Below are positions 38,942 to 47,146 of a DNA stretch of 59,693 nucleotides, one piece after another; within the stretch, counting starts at the first letter, position 1; each line of letters begins with the position of its first letter. This stretch comes from Sphingobacteriales bacterium (GTDB lineage: Bacteria; Bacteroidota; Bacteroidia; AKYH767-A; OLB10): the NCBI GenBank assembly GCA_021299095.1, contig JAJTFW010000013.1:1-59693 (forward strand). Direction: 5' to 3'. The notes under the pieces were generated by a model. That model was not told the DNA's origin. It ran no database searches and saw only the letters and a program-made list of their open reading frames with translations. The translations under genes and the position numbers were made by a program.

Positions 38942-39343
38942 ATGAAAAAGATGAACGCTCGACTCGCTTCGGTACTTTCCCTATTATTTCTATTCGTCGG
39001 ACTATCGTTCGGAGCGGATTTGCTCGATGAAGTAGCCAATGCGCTTAGAAGCGGTGATGCCAAATCGGTTTCTAGATATTTTGGGAGCTCGGTCGACTTA
39101 TCCATTGCCAGTCAGGAGGATGTTTACAGTAAAACACAGGCAGAACAGGTACTCAAAGATTTCTTCAGCAAAAATCAACCCAGGTCTTTCACGATTTTAC
39201 ACAAGGGAGAATCCAAGGAAGGTGCAAAATATGCCATTGGACGCTTGCTCACAGCGCAGGGAGTTAGCTATAGAACCTACTTTTATGTAAAGGCACAAGG
39301 TAATACACCTGTCATTCAGGAACTTCAATTCATGAAGGAATAA
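38942..39343 (+). CDS. DUF4783-like secreted protein
   Basis: A 133-residue protein with a signal peptide (MKKMNARLASVLSLLFLFVGL, cleavage after SFG) and one NTF2-like domain of the DUF4783 type: LLDEVANALRSGDAKSVSRYF, then a middle helix and ending YFYVKAQGNTPVIQELQF. These proteins are found in Bacteroidota, often beside nadC, as here (48 bases upstream of it). Function is unknown; a small cone-shaped fold that binds a ligand is inferred. Probably in the periplasm. Confidence 0.85.
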   Translation: MKKMNARLASVLSLLFLFVGLSFGADLLDEVANALRSGDAKSVSRYFGSSVDLSIASQEDVYSKTQAEQVLKDFFSKNQPRSFTILHKGESKEGAKYAIGRLLTAQGVSYRTYFYVKAQGNTPVIQELQFMKE

Positions 39344-39390
39344 TAGGGCCTGGCATTTCAATCCCTACTCCTTTTACTGACCTTTGTACA

Positions 39391-40233
39391 ATGGACATCA
39401 ACGTAGATTCGTTCATTCGCGAGGCGCTCGCTGAAGACATTGGAAACGGAGACCACACAAGCCTAGCCACGACTCCTGAGGGTCTGCAGGGCACAGCCAG
39501 TCTTCTCATTAAAGATAATGGCATTCTGTGTGGTGTCGCACTTGCCGAACGAATTTTCCATCTGATTGATCCAACAGTGAAATTGGAATCTTTCATTGCA
39601 GATGGAAGCCGAATAGAAAACGGTCAAACAGCTTTTCATGTACACGGATCGATTCGTAGTATACTGATGGCAGAGCGACTAGTGCTGAACTTTATGCAAC
39701 GAATGAGCGGGGTTTCTTCTCTCACGCGGCGCTATGTAGATGCTGTAAATGGCACCAAAGCCCGAATCATGGACACACGTAAAACAACACCCCTACTCAG
39801 GGTATTTGAAAAATATGCGGTACGGTGTGGCGGCGGACACAACCACCGCTTCGGGCTTTTCGACATGATTCTAATCAAGGATAACCACATCGATGCTTGC
39901 GGAGGTGTTGCTAAGGCATTGCGTGCAGCCCAATCATATCTTGAAACCAACGAACTTCAACTTCCAATTGAAGTCGAAACGCGGACACTTTCAGATATCG
40001 AGGAAGCACTCTCCACAGGGATTCCGCAGCGCATCATGTTCGACAACTTCTCACCGGAATTGACTACAGCTGCCGTAGAGCTTGTCAACGGGAAAGTGGA
40101 ATGCGAATCATCCGGCGGAATCACACTTCAAACCGTGCATAGTTATGCGATTACTGGCGTTGACTGTATTTCTGTCGGAGCATTGACTCATTCCGCCGGG
40201 AGCCTGGACTTAAGCCTTAAGATCCTTAAATGA
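39391..40233 (+). CDS. nadC: Nicotinate-nucleotide diphosphorylase (carboxylating)
   Basis: It converts quinolinate and PRPP to nicotinate mononucleotide in de novo NAD synthesis. The 280 residues show GDHTSLATTP at the start, the active-site strand RIMDTRKTTPLLR (near 125-137, with Leu where Gly is usual) and MILIKDNHI near 170, then the terminal SSGGITLQTVHSYAITGVDCISVGALTHS. It overlaps the following gene by 4 bases (ATGA), so the two are translated together. Confidence 0.96.
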   Translation: MDINVDSFIREALAEDIGNGDHTSLATTPEGLQGTASLLIKDNGILCGVALAERIFHLIDPTVKLESFIADGSRIENGQTAFHVHGSIRSILMAERLVLNFMQRMSGVSSLTRRYVDAVNGTKARIMDTRKTTPLLRVFEKYAVRCGGGHNHRFGLFDMILIKDNHIDACGGVAKALRAAQSYLETNELQLPIEVETRTLSDIEEALSTGIPQRIMFDNFSPELTTAAVELVNGKVECESSGGITLQTVHSYAITGVDCISVGALTHSAGSLDLSLKILK

Positions 40234-41171
40234 ATTTCCATAAGCGGCTACATGCACTCTCGCATTACAAACCGGTTTACAAGCTGGTTTCGGCGGGAAA
40301 GCGGATTGTACTACCGGGTTTTGATGGATTGCCACTGTTCGAAGTAGTTTCCTTCTTCATAAAGAGGCTCGAGGAAGGAGAAATTCAAACACGTGCTCGA
40401 TCACTTGCCTTCAGCTTTCTGCTCGCGCTATTTCCTGGGATCATTTTCATCTTCACAGTAATACCCTATATACCTATCGATTCATTTCAGGATAGGCTAC
40501 TCGAACTAATACGGAATTTCTTGCCCGCAAGCACATTCGAATTGGCCCACGAAACCATTGAGGATATCGTTCGCCATCAGCATGGGGGATTACTTTCTTT
40601 CGGCTTCGTGTTTGCCCTTTATGTAACCACAGATGGAATCATCGCACTGATGAACTGGTTCAATAAAAGTTTTCATGGAAAAAGAGAGCGAGCTGGCTGG
40701 AAACAAAGACTGATTGCTTTGGGAATAACGCTGTTTTTATCCCTCTTGATTTTTATTGCAATTGGGCTGGGTATATCGTCTGAATTCCTTTTTTATTACT
40801 TGGAATCGAAAGGTGTCCTGGTTAACTTGATGCAACTCATTTTAATAACCGCAGGGAAATGGGTGATTCTGCTTGCGTTGTGCTTTACAGCCATTTCAGT
40901 ACTGTATTATTTTGGCCCTTCCAAACGGGAACGCATTCGGTTTATTTCCGCGGGATCATCACTGGCCACCATGCTGTTTGTAATCACTACGCTCGGTTTC
41001 AACTATTTCATTACCCACTTTGGACAATACAATAAATTGTACGGATCAATCGGAACGCTGATCATCATCCTGCTCTGGCTCTACATCAACTCACTGGTAC
41101 TGTTGGTTGGGTATGAATTGAATGTATCTATCCGGAAGGCGAGAAAGATTACTCAATTTCCCATTCCGTAA
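40230..41171 (+). CDS. YihY/BrkB family inner-membrane protein
   Basis: The 313-residue protein has about six membrane helices and the family region RARSLAFSFLLALFPGIIF near residue 57. Further helices include SLLIFIAIGLGISSEFLF and a final GTLIIILLWLYINSLVLLVG. YihY proteins are conserved but without proven function; older annotation as ribonuclease BN is not supported. It overlaps nadC by 4 bases and, at its end, overlaps the convergent PKD gene by 23 bases. Confidence 0.9.
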   Translation: MNFHKRLHALSHYKPVYKLVSAGKRIVLPGFDGLPLFEVVSFFIKRLEEGEIQTRARSLAFSFLLALFPGIIFIFTVIPYIPIDSFQDRLLELIRNFLPASTFELAHETIEDIVRHQHGGLLSFGFVFALYVTTDGIIALMNWFNKSFHGKRERAGWKQRLIALGITLFLSLLIFIAIGLGISSEFLFYYLESKGVLVNLMQLILITAGKWVILLALCFTAISVLYYFGPSKRERIRFISAGSSLATMLFVITTLGFNYFITHFGQYNKLYGSIGTLIIILLWLYINSLVLLVGYELNVSIRKARKITQFPIP

Positions 41172-44100
41172 CGGACCCAGGAAGCCGTTTTTGCTCTACC
41201 CATTGGCCCTGATTATTCATCATTTCGACGCCATAGGATTCAACCCCTGAATCCCAGTCGAAATACTTGGTCCAGATCAGAATGTCGCCCGCTCCGGCCT
41301 CAAGCCACTGAAGCAGTATGGATGCGCCTGGACGCCCCTGTATGGGGTTTATATCGCATACATTTCGAACCACTACACGGTAGATATATCGATTCCAATC
41401 GACATCGGTTGAATAATCCTGATACGCATAAACACCTGCCGGCACTGTCGCAATCACCTGGAATGAAAGATTATCAAGAGACCGCTGAATTTCATAATGG
41501 GAAACGGCCTGCGGAAGAACAGCTGGAGCTTTCCATTCAGTAAGTACATAATGGTCATTGACCACGGTGGTGCGAAGCACATCCACGTATTGATCCTGGA
41601 TTGAGCTCAAGGGACGAGCAATAACATCGTTACTTCTCGATTCGACTCCTGCAACATTGCACACACCCTGTGCAATGATTCGATAAGTGTAATCCAACGG
41701 ACACCAGGCCGTAGTATCGGTGAAGCTGAACGTTGCCGAAGAAACCGTTCCTATCGGGAGGAAAATACCATTGGGCTGATCCTTCCTTACGACTAAATAC
41801 GAATTGACAGCGCAGTCACCATAAGGAGTCCAGTTCAGGCTCACCTGTTGAAACCCAGCCTGCGCCTGAAGATGAACGGTCGTATGAGGTAAGGCTGTTA
41901 ACAAGGATAGTGCATAACCACAGAAATCAACTGCAATGACCTTGTAAGTATAAGGCCTCAAATCGGTTTGTACATTGTAGTCGCTGTATGAAATAAGACC
42001 CGCCATTCCAGAACCAGGGACAATTCCAATACTGTCAAACACAGTGCTGGACGGATTAAACCGATAAACAGTGTAGTGATCTACATCGTTAGCAGCTGAT
42101 GCCGGCCATTCTACCAAGACCTCTCCTGATCCTTCAACCGTTACACGCTGCAAATCAACAGGAGGAGGAGGCAGTGTATCAAACACGGTTATGTATCCAG
42201 TCTGCGTCATGGAGTCAGAGCAGGTCTCCTGATTGATAACGGTAAGCGTTACCGTATATGTACCCGGTGAATTATAAACAAGCGTTGGATTTTGAGAACT
42301 CGAGCTAGTTCCGTTTCCGAGATCCCATAGGAATCGCGGTTGATCCAACTGGGTAGACAATGAATTAAACTGAACCGACAACGGAGGACATCCAGCACGA
42401 ACATCAGCAGTTAAATCAACTTGAGGACGTGCTACGACCAAAATGGAATCAGCCATTTCAAGTGTATCGACACATCCATTCAGATTTGACGCAATCAATC
42501 GGATTCGATATATCCCAGGCTGAGCATAGGTATACTGAGTCAAAGGACCAACTATGGTAGTTCCGTCACCCATGTCCCATTCAAGATTATCTGAGTAAAG
42601 AGATGTGTCAGTAAGTTGAATAGTCAGCGGAGCACATCCGGCCTTGGTGTCCAATGCGAAGCCCGGCCGAGGTGCATCAAACACCATGACCGGTACCGAG
42701 TCAGTAGCCGAACAACCAGTGGAATCGTACGCCTTAAGAAAAACCATGTAATGACTACCTGCAGTATAGGTGTGTACCGTGTTACCCGGATTCGGAACAA
42801 GTTCAAACGTACCATCATCGAAGTACCACTCGTAGGACACTGCACCCGCACTTGTATTTGTAAATTGAATATCTACAGGTGCACAACCGCCCGGGTTATT
42901 AATGGTGAATGAAGGGAAAGGTCCACGAGCAACTATTGAGTCGAGGGAAAGGGTATCCTGGCAATTGAACTTATTGGTGATGATTAAAGTCGGCGTGTAG
43001 GTTCCATTCTGATAGTTTGCATTTCCAATGGGTTGATTTCCGAAGGTTCCATTTCCAAAATCCCATGACCAAACAACCGCGTTCAAACTATTGTCTGTAA
43101 ATGTGACCGGCAAGGGTGCACAACCACTTAACGCTGTTGTAGTATAGGATGCAACAGGGGTGTTGACTTCTATCAGGGAATCAATCCGAAGAGTATCTGT
43201 ACATCCGGAAGGAGCTGTCACAATCAAACTGGCATGATAATATCCGTCTAAACTCAGTGTAAGTGAAGGATTGAGGTTGCTCGATACACCACCGGCCCCA
43301 AAATCCCAATGCCAATTTGTTGCATTAGAACTACTGTCGCTAAACTGTACAGAAAATGGAGCACATCCACCGGTTGATGAAACTGAAAAGTCGGCACGAG
43401 TAACCTGCGGCGATGGTTTACGCATACTTTTAACGCATCCGTTCACATCTTCAACAGTCAATGTGATGGAGTCGGTTGGTTGTCGCGAGTAAATATGAAC
43501 AGGATGTTGCGCAGATGAAGTGTCACCATCGCCGAAGTTCCACAACCAGGTCACGGCGTCCGTACTCAGATCGGTGAATTCTGCAAGGACTGGTTCGCAT
43601 AAGCTTGAATAGGAAACCGAAAAGTCGGGTACAAGACGGCTAACATATACCACGTTGGGGATAGATACGGTACTACTGCATACGTTATCATATGCCGTGA
43701 GTGTCACAGTGTAATATCCAGGTGCGGTGAAGAAGTGGCGTGGGCTCGATAGCGTAGAAGTTGATCCATCACCGAAGTCCCACAACCAGGATGAACTGTT
43801 TACTGAAGTATTGCCAAACTGGTAGTAAATCGTACTACAATTTGTCCAAGGCGAACCCATGATAAAACTGGCTTCCGGCTTGAAGATGTAGACTGCATAC
43901 GGCATGGTATATCGGCGTGAACATCCTGTTATGTCTGTTACAGTCAGAGTTACCCAGTATACACCCTTTTGCTGAAACACGTGCTGAGGATTCCTCAATG
44001 TTGAACTTGTACCGTCACCAAAATCCCAGAGATACTGCTGGAAATTGACATTACCCGGATCGAATGAAATGGTATCACCTGCACAACCGCGTCGCACATC

Positions 44101-46905
44101 CGACCTCAACTCACCGGCTGCACTGACGGAGAAGGACTTTGAAACATAGGAACTGCATTGATTGGTATCGGTTACCTGAAGGGATACCAAATATGTAGCC
44201 GTTGCATTGGGATATACATGAGTTGCAAAAGGGCCCGTGGCGGTTGCACCACCAAAGTCCCACAAAGCAGTTAAAACCGGAACATTAACCCACGTGCTAA
44301 CCTCTACAGTCCTACACAATGAAACAGGTTGAATGGTAAAATCGGTGACCGGCTTCACTACCCAGATGGTATCCGAAAACACAAGGGTATCAATTGATCC
44401 GTCAGGCAAAGTCACATAGGCGATTGGATTGAAATAACCGGCTGAATTGAACACATGCTCGGGCGAGAAGGTTGTACTTGAGTCGCCATCACCAAATACC
44501 CATAGGACCGATATTGCATCCGGATAGGGATTCGAAAAATTAACTGCAAATGGAGCGCAATTCTTTTTCAGCGGAATATACGGCGGCACTCCGCCGAGTC
44601 CACCCGGTGTTCCTGCAGCCGAGCCGAAACTGATCGGCGGATAATCATATGTATGAGAGCAACTGTCGTTGCCTATGGTAAGCATGATGTGAAACGGACC
44701 CGAACCAGTAAACGTGTGTTGAGGATTCTCTGTCGTATCAGTGGTGCCATCACCAAAATCCCATAACCACCAGGTCGCATTGGTCGAATTGGCATAGAAC
44801 TGCACATTGAAGGGTGCAACAGTATCGGCGGTTATGAAACTGGCAAATGCACCTAAACCACTGATTTGAACTGCACCATTCGCTTGTAGTGTGGTAGAAC
44901 AGCCCGATGCGGTGGTCGCCACCAACGTTACATTATAAACACCCGGATTCGGAAACGTATGTGTAGGATGTTGCAGCGTTGAACCCTGTCCAAATCCGAA
45001 ATTCCAGGACCAGGAAGTTGCGTTGAGCGATGTATCGGTAAACTGAACCACATAGGGCGGACATTGGCTTACCGTGTAGGTAAATCCGGGTTGCGCACCA
45101 TCAATCACGAACGTTTGAAACTGGGGGATTGATTGCGCACAGCCTGAATTGCCTTGTGTAGTCACAAGAGAAACTGTAAACACTCCAGGTGATTGATACA
45201 CATGATACGGATTGGGATCGGATGATGTATTACCATCTCCAAAATCCCATGCATACGTGGACGCCCCTGATGCATCCGAAAAATTCACTGCATAAGGTGC
45301 GCAAGCAAAAACAGTGTCGGGCGCCTGATAATTGGTTTGAAGCGAAGAGACCTGAATCAGATTGTTATAGCTAATTGTGTCCGAGCAGCCATTGATCGAA
45401 TCGATTGCAATGAGCGTAACACTATAACTTCCGTTTTGAACGTAGGTATGACTTGGGCTTGCCGAAGTAGATGTAGTGCCATCGCCGAAATTCCACATGT
45501 AGTGTGTTGCGCTTGTGGACTGGTTGTTGAAATTCACATCCAATGGAGCGCATCCTGAGGACAAATCGGCTGCAAAAGCGGCGACAGGCTTAAGCACAGT
45601 CACCTTGAATCGTGCAGTATCGGTATCGCTACAACCATTTGGTCCGATTGCGGTGAGATATACCTGATAAACCCCTTGGTTGGGGTAATTGTGTGGGAGC
45701 GGACTGGCAAGTAATGAGGAATCCCCATCGCCAAAATCCCAATGCCAGCTAAAAGGTGCTGTACTACTTTGATTGGTGAAGGAAACAAGAAGCGGAGCAC
45801 AACCTGTGTGGTTTGTAATGCTGAAATCGAAATCGGGTTTGTCTTCCACTTCAATTACTCCTGCATTAATGGTTTGTATGCAACCATTGAGGTAGGCAGT
45901 GGTAAGCTCAACCTGGTAAGTACCCGAATCTGAAAACACGTGGTTGACCTGTGAACCTGTCCTGACAGATGCTGTATCGAATGTCCATGTAAATACAGGT
46001 TGCCCAGGTGCGCTGGCATTAAAGACCACGCTGAGTGGCTCACAACCGGATTGCACGGACGAAGTGAATACGGGCACCGGATTGTACATCACATCAACAA
46101 GTGCAGACCTGGCTATCGTTGCACTGCAGCCGAGTGCAGAAACCATAGTTACTGAAACATCAAAACTGCCGGTATCCCCATACACGTATGACATTGAGGT
46201 TGATCCTGCCAATGCAGCGGAACCATCTCCGAAATTCCATTCAAATGACTGTGCATGTTGAACAGAACTCAAATCGAATTGGAACACATGTGACTGATCG
46301 CAGGACATGGTATCCAATGCAGTAACAACAGCAGTTGGTGACGGATGAACGGTAATGTATGCTAAACGTTTCAGAGATTTGGAACAGCCACTTATGGAAT
46401 TGAAGACGATGAGTTCCACATTGAAAACTCCGGATGTATCATAAACGTGGACAGGAGAATCTTGATAACTGATGTTTCCATCTCCAAAATACCAGACCGA
46501 AGAATCATATCCCACAGAGGAATTGGTGAAATTGAATCCCTGCTGACCTTGACAGCCGGAAAGACTCGAAACCGAAAAGTCAACGGAGACAGGGGATGGA
46601 GATACAACAATTTGTCTTGTAGAACTGCTTGTTTGAACGCCCGAATTAACCGTGAGTGTAATTGTGTAAGTGCCAGGAATCGAATAGAGCCATCCGGCAT
46701 TGGGTGATGAGGACGTATCATTCGTGGTCCCAGTAACGCCAAAATCCCAAAGCAAGGAACCCGATATGTTAGCTGATGTGGAGCACTGAACCCCGAGCGG
46801 CGCACATCCCGAATTGACATTCGTAATGATCGTTGGAGACTGCGCCTGTGCCTGAAACAAACATGCCAACAGGGCGATGCACAAAGCTGTGATCCACCTG
46901 ATCAT
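41149..46905 (-). CDS. Giant secreted PKD-repeat protein without a sorting domain
   Basis: The ATG at 46905 is chosen because it begins a signal peptide (MIRWITALCIALLACLFQA, cleavage near AQAQ); starts at 46995 and 46950 only add residues before it. The 1918 residues hold about 19 PKD domains, each marked by a WxFGDG-like strand (WHWDFGDG, YMWNFGDG, WLWDFGDG, YLWDFGDG and so on), followed from about residue 1600 by four fibronectin III-like domains. PKD proteins serve in adhesion or matrix. The protein ends in mid FN3-like repeat (SVTEWEIE) and no type A or B T9SS signal follows, so it may be cut short. Its end overlaps the convergent yihY gene by 23 bases. The LLAC segment might instead act as a lipobox, less likely. 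Confidence 0.85.
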   Translation of the reverse strand: MIRWITALCIALLACLFQAQAQSPTIITNVNSGCAPLGVQCSTSANISGSLLWDFGVTGTTNDTSSSPNAGWLYSIPGTYTITLTVNSGVQTSSSTRQIVVSPSPVSVDFSVSSLSGCQGQQGFNFTNSSVGYDSSVWYFGDGNISYQDSPVHVYDTSGVFNVELIVFNSISGCSKSLKRLAYITVHPSPTAVVTALDTMSCDQSHVFQFDLSSVQHAQSFEWNFGDGSAALAGSTSMSYVYGDTGSFDVSVTMVSALGCSATIARSALVDVMYNPVPVFTSSVQSGCEPLSVVFNASAPGQPVFTWTFDTASVRTGSQVNHVFSDSGTYQVELTTAYLNGCIQTINAGVIEVEDKPDFDFSITNHTGCAPLLVSFTNQSSTAPFSWHWDFGDGDSSLLASPLPHNYPNQGVYQVYLTAIGPNGCSDTDTARFKVTVLKPVAAFAADLSSGCAPLDVNFNNQSTSATHYMWNFGDGTTSTSASPSHTYVQNGSYSVTLIAIDSINGCSDTISYNNLIQVSSLQTNYQAPDTVFACAPYAVNFSDASGASTYAWDFGDGNTSSDPNPYHVYQSPGVFTVSLVTTQGNSGCAQSIPQFQTFVIDGAQPGFTYTVSQCPPYVVQFTDTSLNATSWSWNFGFGQGSTLQHPTHTFPNPGVYNVTLVATTASGCSTTLQANGAVQISGLGAFASFITADTVAPFNVQFYANSTNATWWLWDFGDGTTDTTENPQHTFTGSGPFHIMLTIGNDSCSHTYDYPPISFGSAAGTPGGLGGVPPYIPLKKNCAPFAVNFSNPYPDAISVLWVFGDGDSSTTFSPEHVFNSAGYFNPIAYVTLPDGSIDTLVFSDTIWVVKPVTDFTIQPVSLCRTVEVSTWVNVPVLTALWDFGGATATGPFATHVYPNATATYLVSLQVTDTNQCSSYVSKSFSVSAAGELRSDVRRGCAGDTISFDPGNVNFQQYLWDFGDGTSSTLRNPQHVFQQKGVYWVTLTVTDITGCSRRYTMPYAVYIFKPEASFIMGSPWTNCSTIYYQFGNTSVNSSSWLWDFGDGSTSTLSSPRHFFTAPGYYTVTLTAYDNVCSSTVSIPNVVYVSRLVPDFSVSYSSLCEPVLAEFTDLSTDAVTWLWNFGDGDTSSAQHPVHIYSRQPTDSITLTVEDVNGCVKSMRKPSPQVTRADFSVSSTGGCAPFSVQFSDSSSNATNWHWDFGAGGVSSNLNPSLTLSLDGYYHASLIVTAPSGCTDTLRIDSLIEVNTPVASYTTTALSGCAPLPVTFTDNSLNAVVWSWDFGNGTFGNQPIGNANYQNGTYTPTLIITNKFNCQDTLSLDSIVARGPFPSFTINNPGGCAPVDIQFTNTSAGAVSYEWYFDDGTFELVPNPGNTVHTYTAGSHYMVFLKAYDSTGCSATDSVPVMVFDAPRPGFALDTKAGCAPLTIQLTDTSLYSDNLEWDMGDGTTIVGPLTQYTYAQPGIYRIRLIASNLNGCVDTLEMADSILVVARPQVDLTADVRAGCPPLSVQFNSLSTQLDQPRFLWDLGNGTSSSSQNPTLVYNSPGTYTVTLTVINQETCSDSMTQTGYITVFDTLPPPPVDLQRVTVEGSGEVLVEWPASAANDVDHYTVYRFNPSSTVFDSIGIVPGSGMAGLISYSDYNVQTDLRPYTYKVIAVDFCGYALSLLTALPHTTVHLQAQAGFQQVSLNWTPYGDCAVNSYLVVRKDQPNGIFLPIGTVSSATFSFTDTTAWCPLDYTYRIIAQGVCNVAGVESRSNDVIARPLSSIQDQYVDVLRTTVVNDHYVLTEWKAPAVLPQAVSHYEIQRSLDNLSFQVIATVPAGVYAYQDYSTDVDWNRYIYRVVVRNVCDINPIQGRPGASILLQWLEAGAGDILIWTKYFDWDSGVESYGVEMMNNQGQWVEQKRLPGSVTEWEIE

Positions 46906-47146
46906 TCTGCGTATTTGCACTGCCTGGAAATTTGGGTCTTGGGTTTGCATACGCCCGTTCTTACGAAAGAAAATGCCCCTGGGTTCCGTGCGCATGAAAA
47001 TTAAGGGCGATTATCGGCTAGAATGGGTAAAATAGACCCGGTTTCTTACACCTCAACTCAAGTCCAAAGCAGTCAATATTTGTATTTATTTTATTGATTT
47101 TCAATTTTTTAAACAGATTTCGGGGCGATAGGACTACCTTTAGGGC
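46906..47146. other. Divergent region between the PKD gene and uvrA
   Basis: About 240 bases, A+T-rich near the uvrA side, with divergent gene starts. TACCTTTA lies just before the uvrA ATG but lacks a TTG at 19 bases, so no promoter is assigned. No further gene seen. Confidence 0.4.

Noticed and set aside
41149-46905. Possible CRISPR or tandem repeat array because of repeated short segments
   Set aside because: The repeats are diverged copies of PKD domain codons inside one long frame, not spaced identical direct repeats.
47120-47146. Promoter for uvrA at TACCTTTA
   Set aside because: There is no TTG at the proper distance and the box is only 7 bases from the ATG.
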